Source: Onchocerca volvulus (taxonomy: Eukaryota; Nematoda; Chromadorea; Rhabditida; Onchocercidae). From it: a stretch of 64,000 bases of DNA. The DNA lies in NCBI GenBank assembly GCA_000499405.2, contig HG738138.1:12083208-12147207 (forward strand), given 5' to 3'. The position numbers and the translations under genes are program-made. Shown in pieces: positions 24,376 to 37,937 of the stretch; the stretch's first letter is position 1, and each line of letters starts with the position of its first letter. The notes under the pieces are model-generated. The model saw only the letters and a list, made by a program, of their open reading frames with translations. It was not told the origin of the DNA and searched no databases.

Positions 24376-26747
24376 TATTACATAAGATCTAAAGGTTCAC
24401 CAGTAAAAAAAAAAAAGGAGTAAAAGCTGCCTTAAGATTCATCTTTTTTTATTATTATATTTTTCTAAATTTCACAAAAAAATATGCCCGAATAGGAGGA
24501 TATTTGCAGAAATTTTTCCCAGTTCATTTTTTTCTTAGTAATTACTGTTTACAAATTTCCCGGTTCATTTTTTTGAAATGAATTACACCAACAACTTAAA
24601 ATAGTACATATCATAATTACTGCTTGTTTAATCGATAGACACTGAATAGAAAGAAAAAAACAAAAATTTCTCATTAATTTAAACTTATTACATCAGTTCT
24701 GTCACCGTTACAGTCATATGAAACCATCCAACTGTAATAATTTTCCAAAATTCGCACAAACATTAAAATTCCATTGGCAAACCAAGAAGTGGCTAAATTT
24801 CGTTTTCTTTTTTAAAAGCATGTTAGCTATAATAACCAAATTACTGTATTTTGCCGTCAGGAGAGAGAGGTTGATAATGTTTCAACAAATGATGACTTTA
24901 TTGTAATGATGAAATTTCATTAAACCAAGATAAAAATTATGAATTTTCAGGATAGTTGCACTAATTCACGTCAAATCAACAAGAAGCTTCACACGAAAAG
25001 GCCACACACGACGTTTCAATATTTTGTCGTAGCAATTGCCGCTTGCGACCACCCACGTCGCATGCCAGTAAAGTAGCTTGGAGATTACAGTGTTATGCGA
25101 GTAGTTTACTAAAATACTCCGTAATAACAATGATTGATCATTGTGTAATGATACTGTAAGAATTAAATTTCCTTTTTTGAATTTAAATTAAATTTTTTCT
25201 CAAAAAATCTTTTCACTAGAACTCAAATCATATTACAGTCCAAATATTTTTGCAAGATTTGAAATTAAACCTTGCTAATTTAACTAACTTGCATAAAAAT
25301 GTTTTATCGAAAATTTTTTTGCAAATTTCATGTTTTCATTATTTTAATTTTCTCATTTTTGTAAAATTTCATTAATACCGAATATTATACATTGAGTATT
25401 AAATAGGCCTTAAAAATATATCATTTTCCCTTAAACTTTGTAAATTTCAGAATATCAATATCAACAAGAAATAGAAACAATATTCATCGTCTCATAGATT
25501 GTTTCTGGACAAAACCAAGAATTAAATATAATATTTGTCAGATTTATTTGGATTTATCCAGAAATTTTGGAAAATATAATTCAATTATTAGCCTACAGAA
25601 AATACGTAATAATGATATTTCCAATATGCAACGATTTCAACGAAATTTGTCATGTCAATAAGTTATCTTCCTGATAATATTTCCGTGTTACAATTTAGAT
25701 CAATATTTAGTATTCATATTTTCCCTCAACTTAGTTCATTTACCATGAAATTACAGATTGATGGCAAAATTTCATCATAAAATTGGGCGCGTTTCTATCT
25801 TTCGAAAATTCCAGATGAAGGAAAGGCGGAATTCCGAACTTCTGTTTTTCATTCCTTCTGTGAATTTTTTTTTTTTCTTAAACAGAGAGTATTTTTCTGC
25901 TAATTTATTATCAGTTCAATACATTGATTTTGGGAAATGAATCTTCTTCGGAAATTATGAAACCAAAGATGAAATTTAATATTACAAAGCGTTTTATGAG
26001 CATTTTAAATTACTTTCCAGAAAATTTCGGTACTTTTTTTTTTTTGTCTTTTTGGAAAATAAAAAGTGACAAATGTCATATGACATTTTAACGATATTTT
26101 AATGCTATTTTCAAGGTATTAAACGGGTTCCTGACCAGCAGCACTGGATATTGTTCAAGAAGCTGGATATATGGATGTATAGATCATGTTATTGATTACT
26201 ATTCACAAGAGTTTTTCCGCCTCGCCATTTCAATCTCGCATCATTGAACTCCTCATATTAATCGTTAGTTATTTAATTAGCAATTTACTATTCCCTCTAT
26301 CTTTGACAACATCCCCGTGTTGATTGGACCAATTAACAGAATTACTACTATCGCTGCTGTTTAAATAGTACAGTCGTTTTTCTTCCAAATTTCTCAAATC
26401 TTTCTTTCCCTTTTTTTTTTTCTTTTTTTTTTTTTTTTCTGTTTATTTCGATGGCTGAAACATGCGTTTTTATTTTCCTGCACAGACAAAACTTTCAAGT
26501 GATGGGGAGAATCGCTCAATGCAGGACCATCGAAACAGAAAATTTAGGCATTTGTTGATGGAAATTTTTGTAAAAGAATATCTGCGCTCGGTTGGCTCGG
26601 GTCAATTTGCAGTCGTAACAAACAATAGACGAACTGAAACCTAAAAAAGTTCCAAAATTCCATTCTACAACATAACTGATACTCTTTTTATGAACCAATG
26701 GAAGATTTCTACACACCGATCAATTCATCGCATCCACTTGGCCGATG

Positions 26748-26766
26748 CTAGTGGTACGTCCACTAG
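26748..26766. other. Short perfect inverted repeat
   Basis: CTAGTGG and CCACTAG form a 7-bp perfect stem around TACGT. It could be a protein-binding palindrome; chance is also possible at this length. Confidence 0.4.
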
Positions 26767-28056
26767 TGTAGAAACACTGATGCTCAACTTATTTCACTAG
26801 AAATTGTAAAATAAAATAAACATTCAAGAAAGGAAACCATAAAATTGGAATTTGAGGGAAATAGATGAACGCAATCGAAGATAAGCTCTATAATATATCT
26901 GGCAGTAATACAGTATAGAGAAAGGACCGAAATGAAGCAAAAAAAAATCTGCAATGGGGCACGACGCATCGAGATGAAGAATGCGGAATGATTACTTAGT
27001 TTAATCAAACCTTAAGATACCCGAATTTCTTTATAAGTCAATATCTTCAAAGAAGTTATTAGTTGAAAAAAAGAGATGAAAATGAATTCATTAAATTGCA
27101 AAATTAAATTGAAAGTCCCGAATTATTTAATACTTGAACCGTAGCAGAACGAATATCAACTCTCGTGATTTGAGATTATGCAGTGAATTCACTCAGACAA
27201 AATGACTAAATAAAAAATTATGAATACGAAATGAAAATAATTCCACATTTATGAATATACACATATTACACTTATAAATCACGAACACACAATACAGCAA
27301 AACATAGTATTATAATCAAAACTTGATGGGTAAAATTTAAAACTAAATATTTGGATTTTGAAACTTTTTCTTCGAATTCAATTTACAATATAAAATGTAA
27401 AATACCCAATAAAAATTTGATTCAAAAAAGACAACGTAAACGCCTATTACTCAAAACGAATTTTTTGAAGCTTGCTTGAGCACGGTATTTCCCCCTTATC
27501 TTATCACAACTGCATGTATATGTGATCAAATATAATTTAATTTGCCTTACTGGATCATCGGCAAAAATCAAATAAATAGCAAAGGTAAATGAAATTTCAT
27601 GTTCCGCATATTGTACAAACATTGGATACTAATATATTATGACATCATAAAAAAAGCAAAAGCGATAATAAGAAATTACACGAAAACTAGACAGTGGACA
27701 TGTGATATGTATAAGGCAACATTTGTTTTCGTCACACCAACAAGTTATACTGTCCGGGTAAGAATGAAAACAAAGGGAAAAATAACCGTATCATAATACA
27801 GATAATATCACGAATAATTAATAACCGTATGCCCGTTAATTCGTTCCATCCAAGCCTAAGGCATAGTTTGGTTCTGCAGATACATCACCCTGATGTAATA
27901 CTGATGATGTATGTATCAAACTGATCTCGAACTGCAATATAATTTGATTTGCATTTCAAAAAATCGCGCATCAAATTTTGAAAACTGAAATTTTTGAATA
28001 GTTTGACAGTACGATAAGCTATCTATACCCCTAAAAAAAAAAAGTCAATTTTCAAC

Positions 28057-29607
28057 TTAGTTCTGAAAAACAGTGAGCACTGAGAACATATTAAAATTCA
28101 TTATTTTTTGAAATTTTGGATTAAAATTTATAATAAAACTGATTTCAATCTTTAACTATACATATTATGGTCAAATAAAGAATGCATAACCTTGGGATCT
28201 TCATAGTCACAGTTGTCACCAAATGAATCAGATCTATATAATTTTAGCTATTCTCTTAGCCTAAATTTATCGAAGGAAACTGAAACTGGTATATTTCAAA
28301 AAATTAAAATTTACCACTCAAACTACCATTAAATTTACAGAACAGCGAATAGTCTACTTTCGAAATTGCTACGAAATCCAGAAAAAGCTTATTGGTTTCT
28401 TCTCCGAATCCGGATTTGTCAATTCTGCCGATAATTTACCATGTCTTAAGTTCGCTTCATATAATTTCCGAATTTTTTTTTATTTCGTAATAAAACCGAG
28501 GCTTACATGGTACTGGTGATCCACATATTAACTTTATCCCTCACTGCAATCTTATCAAGTGAATTTTATAATATTAGAACTTTGAAAAATGGTGGTATCT
28601 TACCACACGAAGACCGCGCTGAATAGGATCCGTCAAATGCACACCTGCTGGAAGATAAACATTTGTATTTTGTTCTGCCAAAAATTGATTGATTTCCGAT
28701 AATGTCTTCTCATATTGTGTCTGCATGTAAATGTTTATTACATCATACGAGAATTATTTCATTAAAATGATGTTTTATTTGGATGAAATACGAATTCCGT
28801 GGATCTTTACAAAAAATATTCATACTGGTTCATTATAAAATCTACCACAAAATTTTATTTAGATTCTCAAATTTTGCTTTATTACTTCATTTTCTTGTTT
28901 ATCACATTTTTGGAACGTAATTTTCATTAAACCTCATTAGTTTTCTTCCATTCAAATTGGAAATCCAGAACACAAAAAACAAACCTTCACGAAAAGCCTC
29001 GAAATGTAACATGAAAGACATCCAGTTAATGTTTCGAGTATCGTTCCGCAGCAAACTTCTTCGGCTTTAGTGTAGTATGAATTTAGCGTCGTAATAGTAT
29101 ATGCCCAAGCTTGTTCACTGATCTGAAAAGACCGCTTTTTTTTTTTTTTTTTCACAATACTGATGGATTATGGATAGTTTGCTTCATTAGGATGCAGTAA
29201 TCTTTGTCTGATACTCTGACTTTATTCCAACTTTTCGAGAGCAGCAAACCAGCATTTCAACTGAGTGCAGTATTTTAACCATAGGTTTGGACTCTTTTTG
29301 TTTTGATTGTTTCACCTTTGGACTAGTACTGGAAGGCTTAAACATAGAAATCAACGAAACAAATGATCATTACAGACCAGAAACGATCAGCAGGCTAAAA
29401 CCAAAAAAAATACGAATAACGTTGACCTGACTGTCCGTTGATTTCAAAACTTATTCCAAAAATATGCCAAATGCTTACCTTTCCTTCAAGTGGACCCGGA
29501 AATGTGGTTTCAAACTGGACGCCGAGTCCTTTCGAGTAATCTCGTTGGACGAAAACTTTGTTGCACGTATTTAACAAAACACGTACTTCATCACTTCTCG
29601 GGTTCAT
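28057..29607 (-). CDS. GOLGA7: GOLGA7/ERF4-family palmitoyltransferase cofactor
   Basis: Small Golgi-associated partner of a DHHC-type palmitoyltransferase (GOLGA7/GCP16 with DHHC9; Erf4 with Erf2 in yeast). Exons: 29479-29607, 28985-29122, 28604-28720 and, less surely, 28057-28149; all join in phase 0, giving 158 aa against about 137 in the human protein. Exon 1 carries KVFVQRDYSKGLGVQFETTF, which matches the family's VFIQRDYS..CQFQT.FP opening. Exon 2 has the ISEQAWAYTITTLNSYYTKA helix, then cysteine pairs CC and CLSC, where the human protein is palmitoylated. Exon 3 has YEKTLSEINQFLAEQN and the family signature GVHLTDPIQRGLRV. The last exon begins IEIS, as expected after RGLRV, but its acceptor is GTTAAAG and the 27 residues after IEIS resemble nothing I know, so the C-terminus is tentative. 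Start ATG is at 29607. Confidence 0.87.
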
Positions 29608-31739
29608 TCTTTCATTAGTTCAGCGCTCACGGAAACGACAAACGTAAATTATCGCGTTTTTTTTCAACATCGATTTCAATCACAACCAAATACACTTATA
29701 CGTTATAAGTTGTTGAAACGATCATAACAAATTGGGGGAAATACGCAGTTCCTCTATGTACATTTACTTAAATGATGGATCATCACGTAAATCCCCCACG
29801 TCCATCCTGAAATCCGTTAAATGCGCAATTTAAGTGAACCTGAATATTTCGCCACAAAATGACTCATCAGATGAATACTATCTTGGCCTCTCTACCTCTT
29901 CCTAATTTCTCTTACTTCGTACACTCTCCTAACCATCCGTTTCTTTATCCCTCGCTCTTTCTCAATCGTTGATATTCTCTACGTCATGCCAACATCGTCT
30001 ATTGCAATGCGATGTTTTAAATTTACTAACCTCGGTATATCGAGAATTCGCGGGGTTACTGGTTAATAGAAGTAGTGCGTCCGCACCTGAGGTTCTCGGG
30101 AAAAGTGACCGGTATGAACTGATATAAATGCTACATCTCAAATCATCACCTGAAAGAATTAACTTCCCGTGGTGGAATATCCCCAACGCAAGGAAAGATG
30201 GGAAGATTTATCTCTGAAATTCAATTAAAGATGAATCGAAATTATCCGATCATTTAATGCCGCTCATTACATTATTAATTTCAAATAATTTCATAATTAT
30301 ATTTACAATCAATCCGATCAACGTTTTACCTGTCGCATTAGAAATAAGATATTATCACGCACCCGTACATGAACTACTTATTCTTATCAATCAGTCCTAT
30401 TATTTTGTTGATATTGTTCATGCGTTTGTATTACATCGTAGACATTATTACTGATGTGTGTGAGCTGAGCTTATGTAATGAAATTTAAATTCTCGAGCTA
30501 GCGTCATTCTATATTAGAAATGATTCCCGAAGACATTTAAATACCGGACGTCATAGCATTCCGATTAAATCACTTATACGTTAAATTATCGCTCTGTATT
30601 ATTTTAGTCATTCTACAGTTAGCAAACTTCTTTGCATTTTTCGGAAACATGATCTTAGAGGTGTTCAATTGACCGGATATTCAATAAGTATGGCATGTTC
30701 ATGAAGTATTCAAAATACTTAATTCTCGGAAAATTTTAGTCAAGTGATGATTGAATATTGTCGCGTCAAGAATTATATATTTTCTTCTTGCTTGATTTGC
30801 GGTAAGTCATACTGATGAAATTTAAGCTTTCAAATTCAAAAAAAAAAAAAAAAAAAATTGTGTTAAAAAGAAGTCACTTATATGAAAAAGAATTTTAAGG
30901 AGACATTTAAATTTGACCACTACATCCGCTCGAATTGAAAGTTTACGAGCAAAAACAGTAATATCTAAGTTGATGCGCAATCTTTTAGCGAATATATACG
31001 AATAGCATGGGAATTAATTAGAAGTAATTAATAAGATCAAGATTTAGAAAATGTCATAAAGATGAAGAATGATTGAAGAGGTTTTCTATTCTATGCTTTT
31101 GTCGATAAAGCGCAGATATTTATATTATTCAGCATTATACGAAATGCTATCTTATATTGCTGTCACAATATCATGTTATTTTACTATTTTACTTTTTATG
31201 TTTTCTTTCGAATTATTTGATTGATTTACTAATGAGTTCTTTCTAAACTAGAATGATTAAATTAAGAAAGCATTTTTCTTTCTTTTTATCCTTCGTTTGT
31301 TACTTTTTACTTGTTTATGTGAAGATTTGCATGAAATTATTGCAAAAATTTTGTCTTTTAAAAAAATTTAAAATTATTTTGCAATATCAAATTACACGTG
31401 CGTGAAAAGTAATGACGAATAATGGAAGGAAATTCTTCCTTCAATTTCTTCCGCTGCATGTGTCGGGAAAATTGTCTCGTGGCACGGTCTAATCTCAAAC
31501 TTGGGTAATTAAACCTTTTATTATTAGAAAAATTTGATAACGCAAGATCACACACGACAGTTACAAATATCGCATCAATAAAGCAAATTCAATGGTAAAA
31601 TTATTAATATAATAAAAAGGAGGGTAATAAGGAAATTTTAAATAACTGAGACGTAGAGCAAATCATTCGTTGATATGAATACTTTAAAACTGGTAAAAGA
31701 GGGAGGATTGATAGCGCAATATAACTGCAATTTTGTTAG

Positions 31740-31924
31740 TGCCATTCAGCTATGCATTTGTTTGCGCGATAGCTGTGCTTGTTAGATTATGGCGTAGATT
31801 AGAGTTAACAGGAGATGATTTTCATTCTGAATCTAAAATAAAAACAATAAAGATCGATCTTTTGAAAAGATCTTTCGCCGAAGGTTACACTCATGCAATT
31901 ATTGCTGGCTTCAGGGCATGCATG
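31740..31924 (+). CDS. Orphan exon-like open frame (uncertain)
   Basis: A 185-nt open frame follows TTTTGTTAG and is followed by GTAATAG, so it could be an internal exon entering at phase 1 and leaving at phase 0. It begins with a hydrophobic stretch (PFSYAFVCAIAVLVRLW), then a basic and acidic segment ending FAEGYTHAIIAGFRACM. No partner exon was found on either side and I recognise no family. It may be a decayed gene remnant or chance. Confidence 0.2.
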
Positions 31925-32876
31925 GTAATAGAATCACTACTTTTGGCAGAGGAGACTCTCATATATCAGCAGTTGCCCTCGCAGTAGCTTTTAATTACAC
32001 ATGCAAAAATGTTCTAATCATTTGCATTACGAGCAAAAAATCACTTTCCGGTATTTGGTTGTTCCGACAGCATGTGACACATGCTATATAACTTTTGAAT
32101 ACGTCTTAAATTGCATGTGACATGTTTTGCATCCTATGTTGCATGTTACAGTATATTTGAGCATTTCTGATTTTTGATCGAGTAATAAAAATTTTATTTT
32201 ATTCAGCAATCCTACAATGCTTTTCAATTCTTATTTATATATTTATTTGTATATGTTGTTTCATATAAAAGAAAATAAACAACAAAAACAAGCGATTCAA
32301 AAATGAAACTTTAGTCTCAGATAAGTTTACACAAGTGACAAGACAAACAAGTGCTATCTAAATATGTCTGGGCTATATAACACCATATTTTGCCATAAAA
32401 TAAAGAAAAACTTATGAGAAAGTTGGTAATTGCAAAAAATTTTTTGCAAGATATTGGTTACTTTAAAATTAATTCTTCATTTTGCAGTGTCTTAATGAGA
32501 TATCCGGAATTTTCCTTTTTCTTCTATTTCTTCCGGATTCCCTTCGGTTTACATCTGATTCAAAACTTACTCCACTCTATTCTCCCTCTGTTTGTCTCTC
32601 TCTTATCCCTTATTTCCTATGCATCGATGAATTTCCCCAATGATTCAGTAGTTCACAATTTTGAAAATAAGCTAATTTTTTCACTGAAACCATATTTCTT
32701 TAATTCTTCTTTCGTAAACTTTATAATCTAATAATATTATTTTACGCATGAAAATATAATGCTAAATGATCCGAATTTAATTAGTTCCTTAAAATTTGCT
32801 TATAACAAATGATTAGTAATAGAAAGCTTAGGTAAATAATCAAAGGATGACAATAATAGAAGAGAACTGGCGCCAA

Positions 32877-32957
32877 TTTTTCGGATACCGGTGAATTGGC
32901 CATTTCTTGGATATCGATGAATCAGCTAATTTCGCGCATATCGGTGGAACAGTAATT
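32877..32957. repeat. Three-unit decayed tandem repeat, period 26-27 bases
   Basis: The core GGATACCGGTGAATTGG recurs as GGATATCGATGAATCAG and GCATATCGGTGGAACAG, each preceded by a TTT-rich linker. Confidence 0.65.
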
Positions 32958-34806
32958 GAAACTTCTGATGCTATTACTAGTGATCCTCAGATAAATGACA
33001 ACTTCTTAATTTAACTAACTTATAAAAAATAACTTCTCAACTTCATTTTACTATATAAAAACAATAAAAATCACGCTGTTTTCTTTTGATAATAAAGTTT
33101 TATTTCCAATTTTTTCCGGTTTTTTGACATAAATATGAATTTATTTGCGATAAGATGAAATTTGACAAGATAAAGTTATTCTTTCAGTGATGTAGGAAAT
33201 GGTGCCGTGAAAATTAGAAAGTTGCTTGAAAACAGTTTGATAATTTATACAAATGGACAAATTATTCAATTCCCTTTAACAATCAATGCTTACTTTCACT
33301 TGATGTTATCATGCCTTTTTGATATTTATGCAAATAAACAATTTATTAAAACTAGTAAACTTGCAAGAAAACAAACAAGAAATCGTTAATTCGTAAGCAA
33401 TAATTGACAATATTTTTAGCAGCATAATTTACCGCTAAACAATTAACAAGTGGCTTAACTGACTGATAGATTTTGAAAAATACGAATTTAAAGCATCATT
33501 AATAGCTTGACTGAAAGGTCAATCTTCTTATCGTTGCTTTTTTTTTTTCAGCAGTTTTAATCAGTACTGTTTGTTTAGAAAATTAAATATTTGATGAAAA
33601 GTGATAATTCCACTGTTATTTTCATCACTCAAATAATATAAAACTTTTGAAATAAATCCATCAAGCAACAAATAGGTCAGTTCCATTTTTTAGGAATTTC
33701 GAAAAGAATTCATCATCTTGAAATTTTTTAGAAAGGAAAAAAAAGATGAAAGAATTTGGCTTATATTCATGCCAAAAATTTTCTCATTTTGTATAATCAA
33801 TGAAAACTGATCTATTGGATGGATTAGGAAATTTTGGCAATAGTTAAAAGTTTAGGAAGAAATAATTTCATCTATTCCATATTTTCTTGCATTAAAAAGT
33901 CAGTGGAGAAAATATTAATCAAAATGTAATTATCTAATTATTACCATAAATAATTTTGGTTATGCTACACAAAATAATTACAACATTGGACGAAATTATT
34001 TTGAAAATTGAAAAGAAAAAAGTTTCCAAAAAAAAAATGAAATACATTTGAAATTTCGACCATTTCTAAAATGCACTTTGCGGAATATTTCAGTAATGTG
34101 ATTTCCAATTGGTCACTTTTTTTTATTTTGATTTGGATGAAAGTCGATTAATCTTTTTTTTTTTTCTTTTTGATTTTAAAATTCCCAAATCACCATAGCT
34201 TTCATACACACACACAAAAAAAAAAATAGTTTAAAAATGACCAGATCATATCAACAACTGATTTAAGAATTATATTACAGTATACATCAGTTTTTGTATA
34301 AATGGTTATGATTTTTCAACAAAATGCTAAATTTATGTCGTAAACAAAAATTAATCATTCTAGCAGACAAATTTCATCGTCTGAAATTTATTTTTAAAAT
34401 TTAATTTATTTTTGAAGAAATTAAAGATTTAATCATTTTATATTTTCAACATATCCAAAAAAAAAAAAAAAAAAAAGAAAAGATTTTAGTCTTTTTATTT
34501 TGAATATAATAACTTTTTTTTTTTTTTTTTAAATTTTATAGTTGTCTGAACTAAATGGAGCCAAATGAGTCTTCATGGAATTATATGGTGGCACCAGGAA
34601 CAAAATGACTAGCTACACGCGATGAATTCATAATCCAAAATTTGATGAATCATTTTGTTTGGCAAAGCTTCAAGCGGAATTCACGTATCCCGTATGCGTG
34701 TTTCATAACTTTTTCCTCTCTTGCCTTTTTCTTCTTAATAACAACGACCGAAAATGGATGAATTCAGAATAATATTATCAACAAAAATCTAGTTAAATCG
34801 GGAATT

Positions 34807-34882
34807 CGGAAAACAGAAAGAGGAGGACAAGGATGAGAAGGAAGAAGAGGGGGAGGAGGAGGAGGCGTAAGAGGAAAAGGTA
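34807..34882. repeat. Polypurine tract (GGA/GAA-rich)
   Basis: About 75 bases are almost all purine on the + strand, with GGAGGAGGAGGAGG at its core. About 150 bases downstream (35035-35080) the + strand turns pyrimidine-rich with repeated TCCCCCGCT. These tracts could fold into triplex DNA or act as a promoter element for the gene starting at 35387. Confidence 0.6.
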
Positions 34883-35386
34883 ATGGGTTGATCGTTTCAC
34901 TCAATTTTTCCCCTAAATAATAGTCAACCAATTGCATAGATAGAGCCGTACCGTGGATTATACCTGAACAAGTACATTACCTATCCCTATAACCTTTTCC
35001 CCACTTATTCATCATTCCGAGAAGTAATATTTCTCTCATCCTGTTTCTCCCCCGCTTTTCCTATCTTCCCCCGCTCCAGTAGAGATCCCATTGTTGTTAC
35101 AGTAAATTTTCGAGTAAAATAGACCCAAAAACGATCAGGGATGGCTAATAATATGGCTACTATGAATATATCAATATCTTTTTGACCTCAAATTTGTGTC
35201 CAAACAAACAAACTGTCCACTTGTTGCTATTGCTTGTTCTTATTCAGTTTGTGTGATTTAATTTCAAATCTGTTTTTTTATGTGCATCTCTTTTTTTTGA
35301 AAGAAAAAAAAAAATTTATCGACGATCAATAATTTATATCGGTTCAATAGAAAATTGGTTAGTACGATTACGATTAACAACCATTG

Positions 35387-37937
35387 ATGATATCACTACA
35401 ATCATTTATTATCATAACTTTAATCAAAACATCGACAATTATCATTTATGGATGTGCACCACCAGGATTTATTCCTAATCAAGATCCAAGTTTGTTTTAA
35501 TTTTTTTTCAAGTTTAAGGTTTTCGTAAGCTTTTTCACAATTTCAAATGTACATGTATTGAATACATGATGTTTACTTTCTTGATTCACAGCAGTGATTC
35601 ATATGTCAAACCTGTATCACCTATCTAGTTATGCTATTCTTGGGCAATCAAAACTTGAGATTTTAATCCGAGTAATTTAAAATTTTGATATTTTAAAAAC
35701 TTTTGATGCAAAATTTTTATATTTGAATCAAAAATTTTCATATGATTAAAATTTTTAGCTGAAATAAGTTAGAACACGACATTTTACAACTTCTGCTCTT
35801 AGTCAAATTTGTTGATGAATAACGAAGTTCAAGATTCAAAAAAAAAAAAAAAAGATAAAGTCCGTATTGATTATTAAATTTAACATTCCTTTAGGTTGCA
35901 TTTACTTGAACTAAATTGTATGATTAATATAAATTTATCTGAATTGAATTTCATAATTAATATTCATCTGAACTTCTAATCCGAAATTTATTTTTTGAAC
36001 TGCTATATATATCTTTTGATCTCTTTCCAGAATCTACTTAAACTACAATTTTTCCTAGATATTTGCACATTTTAGTGAAATATTACAATGTTGATTTTCT
36101 ATTTTTCAATTGCTTCATGAATTTTATGAACAAAGCTTTTAAAATATACATTTTAAATTACAAGACTCTATTTTGAAAAAATTGTCTTACACTTTAAAAT
36201 TACACTTATTACTTAAAAATAACTGTTCTTCATGGTGTCATTCTTCCCTTAGTTGAAAAACACATTAATAAACCCTTTCCGCTTTATTTTTGTTTTGCTT
36301 TCGTTTTAATTCGCAGTTTTACAATTAGAAAAAATAAATATAAAGAATGTAAAAATCATCTAAAAAATTCAAATTTCCATTATAAACCAAAAAATTTCTG
36401 GACAACTCAATCTATCAGGCGTTCACATCTTTAATATTTGTTAAAAGATAAAATTGTTGCAAGAAAAGGAGGAAAAGTTTGAAACATCGTAATGAATCAA
36501 AATTTTAAAAACTGAATTGACTTGCAAGCAGAAACTTTTGTTAATCCATGATAAGCGAAGTTTATTTTTCGCCAGAATACTAAGTCTGGGGGAAGGAAAT
36601 GGAAATTAATTTGATTTTCCAATTAAAATTAGTTTCATTTAAACATTACGTAATGATACAATTACATGTAATACGCGTACAATACATTAACTACAAATTT
36701 TGCAATTGAAGAAAAGTTATACGAAGAAAAAAGCAAGCGAATGAATTATAATTATTATTTCCAGCAATTTTTCATATATGTCAATTTATTAATTTATTTA
36801 GTCTGCAATTTTGGAATTTAATAGGAATTCGATCATTAAAATTATCATCCTTTAATGCAAAGCATGTAGAAGGAATGGTACAACTCGCAGAGAATTTTCA
36901 AAAAAAAAAAAAAAAAAAAGGGAAAAATTATTGAAAAACTATCCTTTCACTTCCACATTTAATTATCCCTTCATACTGGTCATTTTTCTCGAACTTGAAA
37001 TCAATCTTTTGAAATGGATGGAAAATAGTTTCTCAGTTCGGATAATCGCTTCTATCCGGTTAAATCTTCTCTTCCTCTTTACCCTTCCGCTCCTTTATAA
37101 TTCTTCCGTTTATTATATTGAACCTTTCCTATGGAAACCCTTCCTATTTCTCATCTCAATTTTATATTTTAAAGTTTTAATTCGTAATTATTTGAAGCTA
37201 TAATCATTTACATTTTAGCGTATACAGCTGGTCGATGCTCAGATTTAATCTTGTATCCGGTGAAATCAGTTGATCAAGATGATCAATATCGATTTGATTA
37301 CAGTGATGTTAGTTTTGGTAATACGCATAGCCAAGGAGCAACAGTATCTATAACCTGCACGGAAAGAGGACAGCCAGCTACGGTTGAAGGATATGATCAA
37401 GTAAGAGCGAGTGATTAACTTACGGATTGTTCCTGCTTTTTTCTTTTTTTTTTTTTTATTTTCTTTCTTATCTCGGTAAAGTCCAAATCTGAGTTTCAAA
37501 TTTTACTCATTTAAATTTTCGCAATTCTTCGAAATGAAATATGTTAAAATCTGCAAATTTGACCGTATATATTCATAATTAATTACATATAAGCTAAGTT
37601 TGTTAAAGGCAAAAATATGATCCTAAAATTTAGAAAATTGAACATTTTTTTTTTTATTTTTTTGAAAATATTTCATTTAGATTTATTAATTGCAAAAATA
37701 TTGAATGAACTTTTCTGTTTTCTTAATTATCTCAAGTCAAATTACAAAAAAAGTGATTTCCTATGTTTCAACAATAATTTTATTAATACTTCCATCCAAT
37801 ATTTATGCTAATTATAGCAAAGGAGATCAATAACATCATCGCCAAGTTTGATGGCAACATGCACCAACGTTGGTGGTTCACAATATACATGGACAACATT
37901 GGGAAAAATATTGCAATTTGTGGATTGTCGTTTTTAA
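35387..37937 (+). CDS. Small secreted protein with sushi-like cysteine pattern
   Basis: Three exons, 35387-35489, 37219-37400 and 37818-37937, join in phase (1, then 0) to give 134 aa. The first 22 or so residues form a signal peptide (ISLQSFIIITLIKTSTIIIY), so the product is probably secreted. The mature part has cysteines in YGCAPPGF, GRCSDL, VSITCTERG, MATCTNVGG and VDCRF. The last four, with a Trp (YTW) between the third and fourth of them and a YS..F..GATVSITC strand, follow the layout of a sushi/CCP domain, though it is divergent. Sushi domains bind proteins or glycans outside the cell. The first intron is long (1,729 bases) and may hide an unrecognised exon. The specific partner and role are unknown to me. 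Confidence 0.7.

Larger units (their letters stand above)
23431..28056. other. Long non-coding interval after tRNA-Ala
   Basis: I could not support a gene here. A decayed repeat lies at 24247-24375. Patches near 24940-25100 and 26100-26360 are less AT-rich, and a short perfect hairpin lies at 26748-26766. The 60-66-codon frames in this stretch lack splice-site support or recognisable motifs. Confidence 0.6.
29608..35386. other. Non-coding interval between GOLGA7 and the secreted-protein gene
   Basis: No gene is supported with confidence. It contains the divergent upstream region of GOLGA7, one isolated exon-like frame at 31740-31924, a three-unit repeat at 32877-32957, a short CA tract near 34206, and a purine block at 34807-34882 that faces a pyrimidine block near 35035-35080. 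Otherwise it is AT-rich DNA with A/T runs. Confidence 0.6.

Noticed and set aside
26462..26644. Plus-strand frame of 60 codons beginning MRFYFPAQTK
   Set aside because: It follows T-runs and a CACAG, but no family or downstream exon could be supported.
29962..30186. Minus-strand frame upstream of GOLGA7
   Set aside because: No partner exons or motif. It lies in the probable promoter/5' region of GOLGA7.
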